NCBI GenBank assembly: GCA_965153355.1
Contig: OZ231128.1
Location: forward strand, 20,584,001 to 20,648,000
Source: Flaccisagitta enflata
Taxonomy: Eukaryota; Chaetognatha; Sagittoidea; Aphragmophora
DNA: 64,000 nucleotides
Direction: 5' to 3'
Every line of letters begins with the position of its first letter. Positions within the stretch are counted from its first letter, which is position 1. Below the pieces are notes generated by a model, which did not search any database, had not been told where the DNA came from, and saw only the letters and a program-made list of their open reading frames with translations. Both the position numbers and the translations under genes were made by a program. Shown here piece after piece: positions 49,931-63,455 of the stretch.

Positions 49931-51002
49931 CACTTTTTTTATTTTATAAGAGACCAGTTTATAAGAGACATGAGGCTGAGATTTGCCGAAATTTTAAGAA
50001 CAAAATAAGAAAATGCCCAGGCTGAGATTCACTTTTGGAACTTTTTGAGTCTCTTGATAAAACATTTGACAATCCTAAAACTTTTTTCAAAAATTTATGA
50101 ATTTTTCAGAAAAAGACTTTCTTTTTTACTTTTGTTAGTCACATTGAACAAGATATTTCAAGTTTTATAGTACCTAACAAGTTTTCAATTGAAGATACAT
50201 AGAACACTACGAAATACTACCCCGGAAAAAACATAGAATCAACAGAGGAATTGTTTGATTTCCTATTCTTACATCACATAAAACATTCTACTGATTGTAC
50301 TATTATTTCACATAACCTTTTTCTTAATCAACTTATCCGATTTTACCTTTGGAAGGCAATTTGTAAACCATTTTTTCAATAAAATCATGCTATTGTTCCA
50401 CTGCTTTTGTTAGACTCCTATAGACTAATGATATCAAAGACATGTTTTTACTTTTTTACTTGTCATTTCTAAACGGCTAAAGCTACAGTAACCAGATTGC
50501 GCTCATCTTGTAGATTTTTTGACATAGATTAATTTGCTTTTTTAAAAAAACTCTCTAGTCTATCTGGAAGCTGAGAAAATCTAGATTTAAGGTGTCTCTA
50601 ATTTACTTTCAATCCTATATCATCGATTATTTTGCAAATTTCAAAATCACTGTTTTCATTCATTTGCTTGTAATTTTTAAACGAAAAAAGCTACAGGTGC
50701 CAGATTGCACTCATTTTGTAGATTTTTTGATGTAGATTAATTTGATCTTTTTACAAAGTTATCTGCCGTTTTTTAAAGCCAAGATATCTTAAGTTGAAGT
50801 TGATTCTATATTTATTTCCAAGGTAGTAGTGTATTTATACATTGTTTTCCATATGAATAGTGTATTTATACATTATTTTCCATAATTCACGCGTCGAAAA
50901 AATAAGAACAATTTAAGAGAATTTGAGCCTCAAAACAGCAAAAAATTTAAGAACATCCAGGCTGAGTTTAAAAATCTTGTCTCTTATAAAAAAAAAAAAG
51001 TG
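49931..51002. mobile_element. TA-flanked TIR element, CACTTTTTTTATTTTATAAG family, copy 1
   Basis: TA at 49929-49930 and 51003-51004. Ends CACTTTTTTTATTTTATAAG and (reversed) CACTTTTTTTTTTTTATAAG, each followed by AGAC. Two direct core modules at 50464 and 50670. 49278-49928 has no supported gene. Confidence 0.7.
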
Positions 51003-51275
51003 TATGAGATAGCATACATATGATGTATGACCACACTCATAACTCGATCAAGTGCGCGAAAAAAATCGCGGCAGCCTATAGAAAGGTGTGACTGGAAGTT
51101 GCATGAAGGATCTTGCTCCATGTCATATCCACCCCTGCCCACCCGTCCGCAACTGATGGCCGTGTATCCGGCCTTGTTGGTTTGTATGCCCATGACCATT
51201 GCAAAATTAGAAAAAAAACCGCATAGTTGTATCATTCATGTTACATACGTATGTATGTATGTTCAATGAAATTCT

Positions 51276-51486
51276 TTTTTAGTCGCGTGCTACGCGACTC
51301 TACACCCCGCTTTGTCCGTCCGTCGGTCCGTCGGTCCATCGGTCTGTCCGTCGGTCCGTCACACTTTACTTTTTCGGCGTTTATGGGGTTTTTGGCTATA
51401 CCGCTCCTGCCCAAATGCTTTACTGACCTCAAATATGGCCCCTGCCCACCCGCACGCGACTGGGGTAGCCGTGTATCCGGCCTTGT
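51276..51486 (+). mobile_element. Best-preserved HINE-like element, GTCGCG subfamily
   Basis: TTTTTTAGTCGCGTGCTACG CGACT head, (GTCC/GTCG)n at 51315-51360, GCTCCTGCCCAAATGC, CCCTGCCCACCCGCACGCGA CT distal arm, GGGGTAGCCGTGTATCCGGC CTTGT end. A partial relative lies at 51557-51717. Confidence 0.75.
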
Positions 51487-51712
51487 ATAATTATTGTTAT
51501 TAACCAGAAAAATAAAGAATTTTTCGATGTAAAGAATTTTAAGTGGGATGATTATTTTTTTAAGTCGTGTGCATCTTACTTTGTCGGTCTGTCCATCCAT
51601 CCATTGATCTGTCGGTCGGACTGTTGGACCATTCATCCATCTTAACTTCTTTTTTTCAGCATTTACGGCTGATTATTGCATTACTGCTCCTGCCCACCAG
51701 CACGCAACATAT

Positions 51713-51770
51713 AAGTAGGTGACCCATTTTACCCCATCAAGGTGGGGTAAAATGGGTCTCCTACTTTTTT
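51713..51770. other. Strong 22 bp hairpin (GGGGTAAAATGGGTC arms)
   Basis: AGTAGGTGACCCATTTTACC and its near-perfect complement are separated by eight bases. The same TGACCCATTTTACCCC sequence recurs near 52077 and 52421 and (partly) 52439, probably the ends of an element covering about 51713-52455. Confidence 0.6.
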
Positions 51771-52819
51771 TGAAAAACATTGGCCATTACTTGACACCAA
51801 GTGAGGAGCTACAACGCATTAGCGAAAACAAGTGACCTAACATATAAATTGAGCAAAAAAAAGTATTTTAAAGCAAAAAATACTTGGTTATGTGATAAGT
51901 TTTTTGAAAATAACGGTTTAGCATCAAATCATCATTTTCATATTATAAAATCTTTCAAAAACAATGGAACAAGATGTTCAGGGCTGGAATGAGCTGCATC
52001 TCACTTACTCTGAACCATGAGATTGGAAAACAAGCATATTTCATCATTTTGATGAAAATTTCATGATTTTAGCATGGTGACCCATTTTACCCCACATTAC
52101 TAAAAATTAATTTTTTAGCTAATTATACGTAAAAACTGAAAACCATTACTGCCCACATTTAACCATCCATCCATATTACTTAGGCAGTGGGTAGTGGCTT
52201 TCTTCCTCAATTTGGTCTCCATGGAAACAAGAAGAAGGTTTCATGCCGAGCAACCAACAAGTTTTATCTATTTATTATTAATTTTCACAATGCATCCAAA
52301 TATTACCAACAAGGGGCAATTACCTATCTTGGAGGAAGATACGGCACCCTATTCCCCAGAACAGAAGCAAATATTGCTTCTTTTCAGCAAATTTTAGCAA
52401 AATTTAAAAAAAAAAGTTAAGTGACCCATTTTACCCCGCTGACCCATTTACCCCACTCTACCCTACCCTAAAATATGCAATACTTATCTCCCTAATGTCC
52501 CTGCAGTTCTCTATCCATCGTAAAAATTACTGAACCGCAACAGAAGTCTTGACCAGCAATAAGTCCAAACAAAGCGGATCCGCGCAGAGGAACGCAAAAT
52601 TGGAACATCGGAAACAATCAGGAAGCACCACCGCGTGTACGCACGTACTAGCTGACACGTCTTTAAAGATACTCTGTCACGTGGAACGATAAAGTGAGAG
52701 GGAAAGCGCGAGCGGGAAAACAAGAAAGAGAGAAAAGTGATAGAGAAACAAAACGAGAAAGAAAGACTGCGAGACACAAGAGAGAAAGAGGACAAGAAAA
52801 AGGACGAGCGAGTGAGAAT

Positions 52820-55018
<2,199 letters not shown>

Positions 55019-55025
<7 letters not shown>

Positions 55026-55436
55026 CGTCAAGAGCCAGCGGAAAAGAAAGAAGAATTATAGACTGAAGAGCGTGACAGGAATCAGACATCCAAGCGAAAT
55101 TGACTTAGGAGAGGGCTGAGATGGCAGATTTTCAGGGTTGGTATTAGTTGGGAGGGTCGGCTTAATTTGCTCAACCCGCGGGACTCGTGTGATTTTATGG
55201 TTGGCTCCGTCAGCTTAACCATCTTCTCCGTGACCGTGTCCGTTTGCGTAACAAAGACTTGGTCTTGGGCAATATTCTAGAGTCAAGTAGATTATAACTG
55301 CATAAACTTGTCTGTAGGTGCTAAGATAGTGTTAGTTCCGTTGATGCAGAGGTTAACTATGTTGAGCTAAAAAATCATTGCGTTTTGATTTTGTATACAG
55401 CCCAAAAACACCCTTTTAATCAGAACACTATACTAT
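55019..55436. other. Unique stretch, no feature seen
   Basis: No repeat family, splice pair or coding signal recognised. Confidence 0.4.
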
Positions 55437-56649
55437 CTTTTTAGATGCGTCCTCGCATCTCTATACGAGGGTCTCTCCGTCCGTCGGTCCCACCGTCACC
55501 CTTTTTCGAAAATCCATCAGTGACCAATTCAATCCCTCCCACACCACTCCCAATCATTTCTAGATGCGTCCTCGCATCTCTATAAGAGGGTCTGTCCGTC
55601 CATCCATCCCTCCGTTACCCTTTTATGAAAATCCATCAGTGACCAATTCAATCCCTCCCAAACCACTCCCAAACCACTCCCAATTATTTTTAGATGCGTC
55701 CTCGCATCTCTATAAGAGGGTCTGTCCGTCCATCTGTCCCTCCGTTACCCTTTTTCGAAAATCCATCAGTGACCAATTCAATCCCTCCCACACCACTCCC
55801 AATCATTTTTAGATGCGTCCTCGCATCTCTATAAGAGGGTCTGTCCATCCATCCGTCCCTCCGATACCCTTTTTCAAAAATCCATCAGTGACCAATTCAA
55901 TCTCTCCCACACCACTCCCAATCATTTTTAGATGCGTCCTCGCATCTTTTGAGTTCGCCAACAATTTCCCCCCATCTTTTCTGTAATTCTAACTGCATGG
56001 ATTTCGCCCCCATCCCACCCACCTCCAGAAAACATGAAAGAACAAGAACTGCATTTTTTATGTATTTGTATATTTATAGAATACACTTTTTTTTATATAA
56101 GAGAATTTTTTTGAAATCAGCCTGGGTGCTTTTAATTTTTCAGCCGTTTTCAGCCTGAAATTCTCTAAAAGTGTTCTTAATTTCTTCAATGTTTACAAAA
56201 GTTTAAATTGTATGAAAATACCTGATTTATAACAATTTATCTTAAACTTTTTAATCATCATGTTTTGTTTTTTTAATAATGCTGGATTTCATAGACAAAC
56301 TAGAAAAAAAAGTCATTTTTAGAGATAAAAAACCTATATTTCTGAAAATTTTCTAAATATTTCTGAAAATTAAATTCATTCTTTAACTAAGAAACTAAAA
56401 AAAAGTTCTTTTGAAAATGGCCTAAACTAAATCTCAGGCTGGGTTGCCCCTTATTTTGTTCTTAGAATTTTGGCAAATCTCAGGCTCATGTCTCTTATAT
56501 GCTGGTCTCTTATAAAATAAAAAAAGTGTAATGTATTTTTAACTATGAAAAGCGATGTTGATGATAAGAACTGCAACATGCAAAAAATCGTGAAATTCTT
56601 TTTATTTAGAGATAAGTAGAGGACGCATCGTTGCCCGATCGGGCTTGTT
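55437..56649 (+). mobile_element. HINE-like element, GATGCG subfamily, with five tandem heads
   Basis: AGATGCGTCCTCGCATCT hairpins at 55443, 55562, 55692, 55811 and 55930, each (except the last) followed by CTATAAGAGGGTCTGTCCGT or a close variant and a roughly 119 bp unit. The distal end GGACGCATCGTTGCCCGATC GGGCTTGTT is at 56620-56649. The TIR element 56084-56528 is nested inside. Confidence 0.65.
56084..56528. mobile_element. TA-flanked TIR element, CACTTTTTTT...ATAAGAGA family, copy 2
   Basis: TA at 56082-56083 and 56529-56530. Ends CACTTTTTTTTATATAAGAG and (reversed) CACTTTTTTTATTTTATAAG. Shares CTCAGGCTCATGTCTCTTAT near its right end with copy 1. Confidence 0.7.
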
Positions 56650-56679
56650 AACTAAAAAAGCATTGGTGTTCATAATTGT

Positions 56680-56787
56680 TTGCCATATATGACAGTTGCG
56701 GACGGTTGCGAAAACCGCTCACAATTTAGAAAAATTCCTTACCTACCGACACGGCAAGGTCTAGAGTCGCTTTTCCGCGACTAAAAA
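56680..56787 (-). mobile_element. Diverged HINE-like element
   Basis: GACAGTTGCGGACGGTTGCG, CCGACACGGCAAGGTCTAGA, hairpin AGTCGCTTTTCCGCGACT, AAAAA. Another mixed GTTGCG/GTCGCG copy. 56788-57234 has no recognised feature. Confidence 0.5.
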
Positions 56788-57236
56788 TTTTGAAGCTAAC
56801 ATTCTTAATTCTAAGCGTATAATGATATACTAATCAGTATATACACCTTAACCTAAAAATGGCAGTCATATCTTTACAATTATACACAAGCGATTGAATT
56901 GTAACATAAGCAGTTAGAATAACGCAACATTTAGCTTAGTTGTCATCGCTCGGCCCAATTCATCCAATATTGTTTACACAAGCCTTCCGCTTTAACCAAA
57001 GACAAATAACGATTAACGCTCGGATAAGGATGACACATCTCAATTCTCATGGAGCACCAGCTTCGATCAAATTGTTTATGACTGCGTCTAGACCACGATT
57101 TTTTGATTAATGTTCATTAAAATTAAGGAGATGCGAGGACACATAAATTGGAGGTGATATTATTGGTATTTACTAAGTGTTAGAAAGCGCGATTTTGAGA
57201 GAATAGACTATGGACAGGCAGACATACAGTAGATCT

Positions 57237-57789
57237 CGTCTAGACTTGAGATAACGGGGGCAAGCATTGTGAAAAGACAAATGAAGGCAGGGGAGCAATA
57301 TTTGGATTATAGACTAATCAAAGGATGACTAATTCCTCATGATAGCTGGTTGCCATGGAAACACATTTTTATGTATTCCCGCTAAAGTATCAATATTTTG
57401 AGAGATTTTTTTAGGGAACATTGCTTAAAAAAAAATTTGCTACAATTTTCCCACAGTATATTCTGTAAGAATGTCGCTCGTTTGGCCGTTGCTAGGGAGC
57501 GTATCCATGTGTGACAACCCTTAGCAACCGCTAAACAAGCGACATTCTTACAGAACATACTGTGGGAAAGTTGTAGCAAATTTTATTTCAAGCAATGTTC
57601 CCTAAAAAAATCTCTCAAAATATTGATACTTTGGCGAGAATACATGGAAATGTGTTTCCATGGCAACCAGCTATCATGGGCAAAAAAGCATCCCGTTATT
57701 AATCTATGCTTGAAAAATCACTCCCCTGGCTTTCTTTGTTTTCCTACAATACTTGCCCCCGTTATCTCAAGTCTAGACGAGATCTACTG
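57237..57789. mobile_element. TA-flanked foldback MITE, CAGTAGATCTCG family, copy 2
   Basis: TA at 57235-57236 and 57790-57791. Arm differences show it is inserted in the opposite orientation to copy 1. A diverged third relative spans about 58320-58570. Confidence 0.8.
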
Positions 57790-57945
57790 TACTCTCTTGA
57801 GAGATGTGAGGATGCATGTAATGACTGTTACACAGCCCCCCCCCCCTTACAGCATGACGCTAGCTGACCTGAAATGATCATCAGCGATGGATTATCACTA
57901 ACTCGAACGGTTTCATACTGATGAAAATGCTCTTCATAGGGACGA

Positions 57946-58058
57946 TTTTTAGGTGCGCAAAAGCACCTCTATAACTGGTCATGTCCGTTGGTCGGTTGGT
58001 CTTTAACACATTCCTTTGACAATCCACATGGCGCACCTTAATGGCCTACTTGGCCTTG
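57946..58058 (+). mobile_element. HINE-like hairpin element, GGTGCG subfamily, copy 2
   Basis: TTTTTAGGTGCGCAAAAGCA CCT hairpin, CTATAACTGGTC, (GGTTGGTC), distal GGCGCACCTTAATGGCCTAC, TTGGCCTTG end. Confidence 0.7.
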
Positions 58059-58597
58059 GGGGGGGGGGGAGAGAAATCAGAGGTTTGGAGATGGGGAAGG
58101 GAAAAATAAGTTTAACAAAATAATTACTTTAGTACCAAAACTAAAACAAGATTAGTATGACACAATCCAACACTGAAGTAAACAGTTTTAAACATACAGA
58201 TTTCATGCTCTATGGAAAAGAAAATCATAGATTTTTTTAATGCGGTGTGTCGCGAAAAAAAAACAGGAGGGGGAAGGGGGGAGAGGAAGAATAATCAAAA
58301 CCTACCCAATTTCAACCACCCTAGTTCATTTTCTATAATTGTTGGTTGCCAAGGAAACAAAGTATTACCCCCAAAATATGATTTGTGATAAAAGATGAAT
58401 AGGAAAATTACTTAAAATCAAGTTTGCTGCAACATTCTCACATTAAATTCTGTAAGAATGTCTCTTAACGGTTGATAAGGGGCATTATAATGACATTACT
58501 GGGCGTGATGCTACCGGGAAACAGCTAAATGAGCTACAAATCATACTTTGAGAAAGTTGTAGCAAATTTAGTTGGCTCAAAAATAATATGCACTATT

Positions 58598-58822
58598 AAC
58601 AAGGCCAAAACCTTACAGTCGCGTGCGGCTGTTAAGACCATAAGACTAATAGACTAAAAGACTAAAAGACCAAAAGACTGAATGTTAATTGACTTAAAAT
58701 GATTTTAAATAATTAAAAATGACTTAAAATGACGTAAAACAACAAAAAGAAGCTAAGCGTGACCGACAGACAGACCAACCAACAGACGGACAGAGGGGGT
58801 TGTAGAGTCGCGTGCACGAGAC
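58598..58822 (-). mobile_element. HINE-like element, GTCGCG subfamily, long form
   Basis: AACAAGGCCAAAACCTTACA GTCGCGTGCGG start, (GACTTAAAAT)n interior, (GACC/CCAA)n, end AGAGTCGCGTGCACGAGACA. Confidence 0.6.
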
Positions 58823-58889
58823 AAAATATAAAACAGTACGAAAGCTTACTTGCAATGATTTAATAACAAATCAATTGACTTATTGGCTA

Positions 58890-59276
58890 CAGAAGGACCA
58901 CTAATTTAGCGTGTGGTGGCACATTTTTTAGCCCTACCCCTACAGCTAAAACCCAGTAACAAATTTTTTCACCCGGAACTACTTTTGATACCTTGGGACA
59001 ATACAAATGGCGCCACCGTGGCGATTTTTGAATTTCCACTTTTAACCCCTCCAAATGTCCACTTTTTCCCACCCCTGAACCACCCCCGTGGGCAAAAAAA
59101 TCGCAAATTTGGGGGTGTTAAAAGTGGAAACTCAAAAATCGCCACGGTGGCGCCATTTGAATTGTTCCAAGGTATCCAGAGCACTTCCAAGTGAAAAAAT
59201 TGGTGGATAGGTTTGAGCTGTAGGGGTGGTGCTAAAACTTTATGTGCCACCACACGCTAAATTAGCGGCCCGTCTG
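58890..59276. mobile_element. TA-flanked foldback element (CAGAAGGACC / CAGACGGGCC ends)
   Basis: TA at 58888-58889 and 59277-59278. Arms share CTAATTTAGCGTGTGGTGGC and, further in, AAATGGCGCCACCGTGGCGA. The near-palindrome keeps both strands open by symmetry only. Confidence 0.75.
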
Positions 59277-59278
59277 TA

Positions 59279-60530
59279 ATTGATCTACTTCTACGGCCAA
59301 CCAACCTTGCAAGCGACAGTTGGTTGTTAGGAAAAATTTCACAAGATCTTAAAAAATGTGGGAATTCCCTTAAAGTCAATATCGCCCCCACGCTTCACAT
59401 CAAATGTCAAAGCCAAACATCTATGAGAAGAGTTACTTTGTGAAAATAAGAGTTTCCATTTTCTTGGTTTCTCTAGTTTCCACTCAAACAATTTTTATGG
59501 TGACGGAAAAACGGGATAAAGTTGTCCATCCTGGATCAATTTTTTTGTATTGCCATTGAGATAGCAGATCTGTGAGTCAATGAATTTTAAAATAATCTTT
59601 ATCCCACGAGCACAAATCGTTTGATAACGTTGGAAAGAAGGCATCAGACTTTTGGTTGTCTTGCATCGGCCATTTTTTGAAGAAAGCCTGTCAGAAATAA
59701 CTTATACAAGTTGTCGTCAAACTTAAACTCTTGAAAAGCACATGACAAGGTATTTATAGACAAACTGTGATCCCAGTTCGCCTAACTTTGTCAGGCGTGC
59801 TATGAAGCAGGCACCATCTCAAAACCCTCAGAACAATCCACATCACATTTTTGAACCTCAATACCATGTTCCTAATGAGGCGAAGTTATACCAATGTCAC
59901 ATCTGGCAATGAGAAGTACTCTACCTTCCCTTCTCATCCAATCCACTTGCTCCTCTTGCCAACATGCATATATTCCCCGTAATCCATCATCAAGCGCTCA
60001 TTTCCCCCCACGATGTCGTATACACACATCGACTTGGATTTTTGTGTGTGTGCGCTCTTCCTGCCCACTTGTCTATCTCGCCTTTTCCTCCTCATTTTCC
60101 TCGCTTCTCTTTCTCTCTTTGACGCTCTCTCTCGTTCCACTCTCACTTCGTGTTTTTTTTCCTTTCCTTCTCAACAAGTCATCAGCGTTTTCACTCTCTC
60201 TTTCTCTCTTTGGCTTTGGCTGAGAGACGAGAGAGATGCAAGGAAAACGCGATACAATCTTCTTCTTCTCTCTCTCTCCACGCCACGCGGCGACGCGAGA
60301 CGCGGCTCGAGCCACCTGTGACGATGACGACGCTTTATACGCCTACTCGCCTCTCTAACTGCCTTTTAAAACCAGAGATAAAAGTATATTGCACAAAATC
60401 GCGTCATTTTCTAATGTTTTTTTAATACCTCTTATAATTGCAATTCAGCTACGACAGCGCGCGCGGGTCTGCGAGTTTGTCTATTCTCATTGAATACTCA
60501 ACAAGCCCAAGTTAGATTAAAACTACACAC
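59279..60530. other. Stretch without a supported gene
   Basis: Mostly unique. 60000-60310 is pyrimidine-rich with CTCTCTCTTT runs and several CpG. Short open frames on both strands are unrecognised. Confidence 0.35.
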
Positions 60531-60535
60531 GCGTA

Positions 60536-60997
60536 CTGTATTTTCTCTAATTAACGCCCCGGTCGAAATGATTATTTTATTCTGCAGTCTTGTTAGCGCC
60601 CTTATCAAAGCAAAAAACTACGGTTCGATTTCTACATTGAAGATTATGAAACAAAATCAAATACCGTATTTTCTCCATTTATCGCCCCCCCTCCAATTAA
60701 CGCCCCCCCCTCTTTGAGCTCTCCAGAACAGTAATTTGGAAGAAGGTGAAATTGCAAATAATCTTTAAAAGTAGAAAGATTTTGCATATTTCAGCGGTTT
60801 TTTTCAAGGATTGAATAAAAACAAGCAAAATACATTTTATCTTATCTTTATCTGATATCCTAAGTAACATTTTTTGTGAATAACATATAATTAGAGAGTT
60901 CTCACAGATCAAAAGGGGGCGTTAATTGGAGGGTAGAATGACAATAAATTTTTTTCAATTTCAAAAGCGCCCGGGGCGCTAATTAGAGAAAATACGG
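60536..60997. mobile_element. TA-flanked TIR element (CYGTATTTTCTCTAATTARC ends)
   Basis: TA at 60534-60535 and 60998-60999. Ends CTGTATTTTCTCTAATTAAC and (reversed) CCGTATTTTCTCTAATTAGC, with CCCGG just inside. An inner inverted pair (CTCCAATTAACGCCCCC near 60690 and its complement near 60915) repeats the end motif. Confidence 0.7.
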
Positions 60998-61007
60998 TAA
61001 GTTGAAT

Positions 61008-61095
61008 AGACGGCCGTATACACGGCAACACAGTCACGGACACTTGGGCAGGGGCAGTAATGCCAAAAACCACTCGCAATTCAGAAATGTTATCG
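61008..61095 (-). mobile_element. Partial HINE-like element
   Basis: CGGCCGTATACACGGCAACA, CAGTCACGGACACTTGGGCA, CAACACGGCAAGGTGTACG. The hairpin is lost. Confidence 0.45.
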
Positions 61096-61254
61096 ACCAA
61101 CACGGCAAGGTGTACGTAAAGTATAAGTGAGTGTAGTGTTAAAGTATCATTGTGTAATGTGTAACCATCTATCATATAGTTTCTTAGTATCTAAGTTTTG
61201 TTTTTGTCTATACATTACTACATGTCCATTTAAAAAAAAAAAAACAAATTCCAT

Positions 61255-62254
61255 GCTTTTCTTTTTATAAGAACATGGGTTTTTGAAGTGAGCTTCAGTG
61301 TTCTTATTTTTTTAACTGTTTCAGAAGCTCAAATGTTCTCAATATATTCTGATTTTATAAATTGGAAAAAAATTTTATGTCAATTAATTACAGTATATAT
61401 TTTAAAGAATTGTCAGACAAAAATTATTGTTTTTTACTTTTCAACAAGCCCAATAGGGCAATGATACGTCCTCCTTTGAGTTCTGAGCAAAGGGAATTCA
61501 AGGGTTAGGATTGAACTTACAGATTGACCTTTGACATGCAGTAGCATAACTTTTATTAGTTTTTGGAGTGGAATGCATAAGGATTGATTTGAAAAAAAAA
61601 AAATTTTGGAGGTGGGAGGGATAGGGGCATAGGTCTAACTCAAAAGATGTGAGGATGTACCTAAAAATGATTGGGGGTGGTTGGTAAATGATTTGAGATG
61701 GTTAATGGGACTTTAAGAAAATGGGTAACAGACGGACAGATGGACATATGGACAGATGGACAGACATAGCCTCGTGTAGATGCGAGGACATATCTTAAAA
61801 TGATTGGGGGTGGTTGCTGAATGATTTGAGATGGTTAGTGGGACTTTTAAAAAGTGCGTAATGGACGAAGATACAGACAGATGGACAGAGCCTCTTATAG
61901 AGATGCGAAGATGAATCTAAAAAATGATTTGAGGTGGTTGGTGAATGATTTGAGATGGTTAATGGGACTTTTAGAAAGTGGGTAACGGACGGACATATGG
62001 ACCGGCGGACAGAGCCTCTTATAGATATTCAAGGACGCATCTAAAAATAACACTAGAATTACATTCTTAATACAATTAGTTATTATTTCAAAAACCAATG
62101 GTGCAATATTGGACAAGGATATTTCATTCTATTTTACTTTTTTTTTCAGAAATGTTTTATTTTTAAATCTGAAACAGCATATTTTTAGGATATTTTTTTT
62201 TGACCGAATCTGAGACTGATGTTCTTATGCACAGTGTTCTTATAAAAAGAAGCG
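61255..62254. mobile_element. TIR-like element containing a GATGCG-subfamily HINE array (61443-62047, minus)
   Basis: Ends CTTTTTATAAGAACATGGG and TGTTCTTATAAAAAG. Inside, AACAAGCCCAATAGGGCAAT and GATACGTCC (distal end) lead to four tandem units of about 125 bp (AATGATTGGGGGTGGTTGGT ... GATGCGAGGACATATC). Confidence 0.5.
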
Positions 62255-62701
62255 GGTATCTGATTAATCTCATTTCTTTTTCTTTTTTCTTTTTTTTTAG
62301 TCTCAGGCTATATTCTATCTGTTGAAATCAGACATAAAAGAAAAGGATAAAAGTTTAAATAGACATATATTACGAAAAATTGAAAATCATCATGGAATCT
62401 ACTACCAAAGCCGTATGAATCACACTTGGTTTTTGCTTGGGTCAGTTGGCTGTTAGTAAAAAGTATATTTTGAATATAAATCCTCCGTCCTTTCCTCCCT
62501 AGTTCTTTACTCCCTGCCTCCGTTCTTTCCTCCCTGACTACCTTTTTTTCTTCCCTCCTTCCTTCGCCTTCTATCTCCCTTATAAACCCTTTACCTTATA
62601 ATACCCCAAAGAGTCAAAAATTCTAAAAGAGATGGACCGACCAGCCGACGGATGGACGTACTAACAGAGTGCCGTGTTGAGTTTCGCGCACACGATTTTA
62701 G

Positions 62702-62859
62702 AGCAACATTTGAGCAAAGATGCCATTAATATGCATGTTCCACGATGGAAAGAAACTGCAGCACGCATAAAATACGTTTTTATACACATGATGAAATGTA
62801 GCACACAAAATGGCGCCTTAGTCCATCCAAAACGTTATACTAAAATTAATAAAGACTAA
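62702..62859 (+). other. Open stretch after CACGATTTTAG, AATAAA at its end (possible terminal exon)
   Basis: Reads QHLSKDAINMHVPRWKETAA and on to KRYTKINKD, stop at 62857, with AATAAA overlapping the end. The acceptor lies inside a degenerate HINE end (GAGTTTCGCGCACACGATTT), which weakens the call. 62860-63248 has a minus-strand frame of 85 codons that I do not recognise. Confidence 0.15.
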
Positions 62860-63248
62860 AGGAATATTCTAAAGTTCATCATGCAAACGCAGATTCTCCT
62901 GGAAGAAGAATAGAAACCACCCACGAATTCGCCGCTTGCGTGGTATACGACGCCAGGATTGGATGAATAATTGAGCAGAAAAGATCCAAAAATAAACTTC
63001 CTTCTTTCCAAGCCATGAGCCCCAGTATGAAACAACGCATTGGGACATAGACAATTTATGTTTAAAGTCCTAGGTATAAGCATACCGTCATAGAATTTTA
63101 GATTACTTGACATAATACATTTACTTGTTACTTGTTCTGCAGAAAAGTCTCATTAGTATGCACCTAATCATAAACATCCATTCTAAATATAGCTGTTGAT
63201 ATTCATTAATCATGAGTGATGAACACTCAAAATCCCCTCATAAGTCAA

Positions 63249-63455
63249 CAAGGCCAACGCATTACAAGTCGCCTGCGGTCTTGGAGACTAAAAGACCTTA
63301 AGACCAAAAAACAAAACAACTAAAAGCAGGAGCAGTAATGCAAAAAACCCAAATACGCCAAAAAAAGCTAATGGAGACCGACCGACCGACGGACGGACAG
63401 ACCAACCAACCGACCAACATAGCGGTTCATAGAGTCGCGTAGCACGCGACTAATA
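63249..63455 (-). mobile_element. HINE-like element, GTCGCG subfamily, long form
   Basis: AACAAGGCCAACGCATTACA AGTCGCCTGCGG start, (GACC/GGAC)n, hairpin GAGTCGCGTAGCACGCGACT, AATAA. A partial plus-strand head (TTTAGTCGCGGACCCGTGAC) follows at about 63580-63660. The remainder to 64000 has no recognised feature. Confidence 0.6.

Noticed and set aside
58913-59253. Pair of overlapping open frames of about 93 codons on opposite strands with near-identical peptides
   Set aside because: The locus is a near-perfect palindrome, so both strands encode the same chance peptide.
62856-63113. 85-codon minus-strand frame
   Set aside because: Length is within chance for this composition, no homology recognised and no splice partners found.
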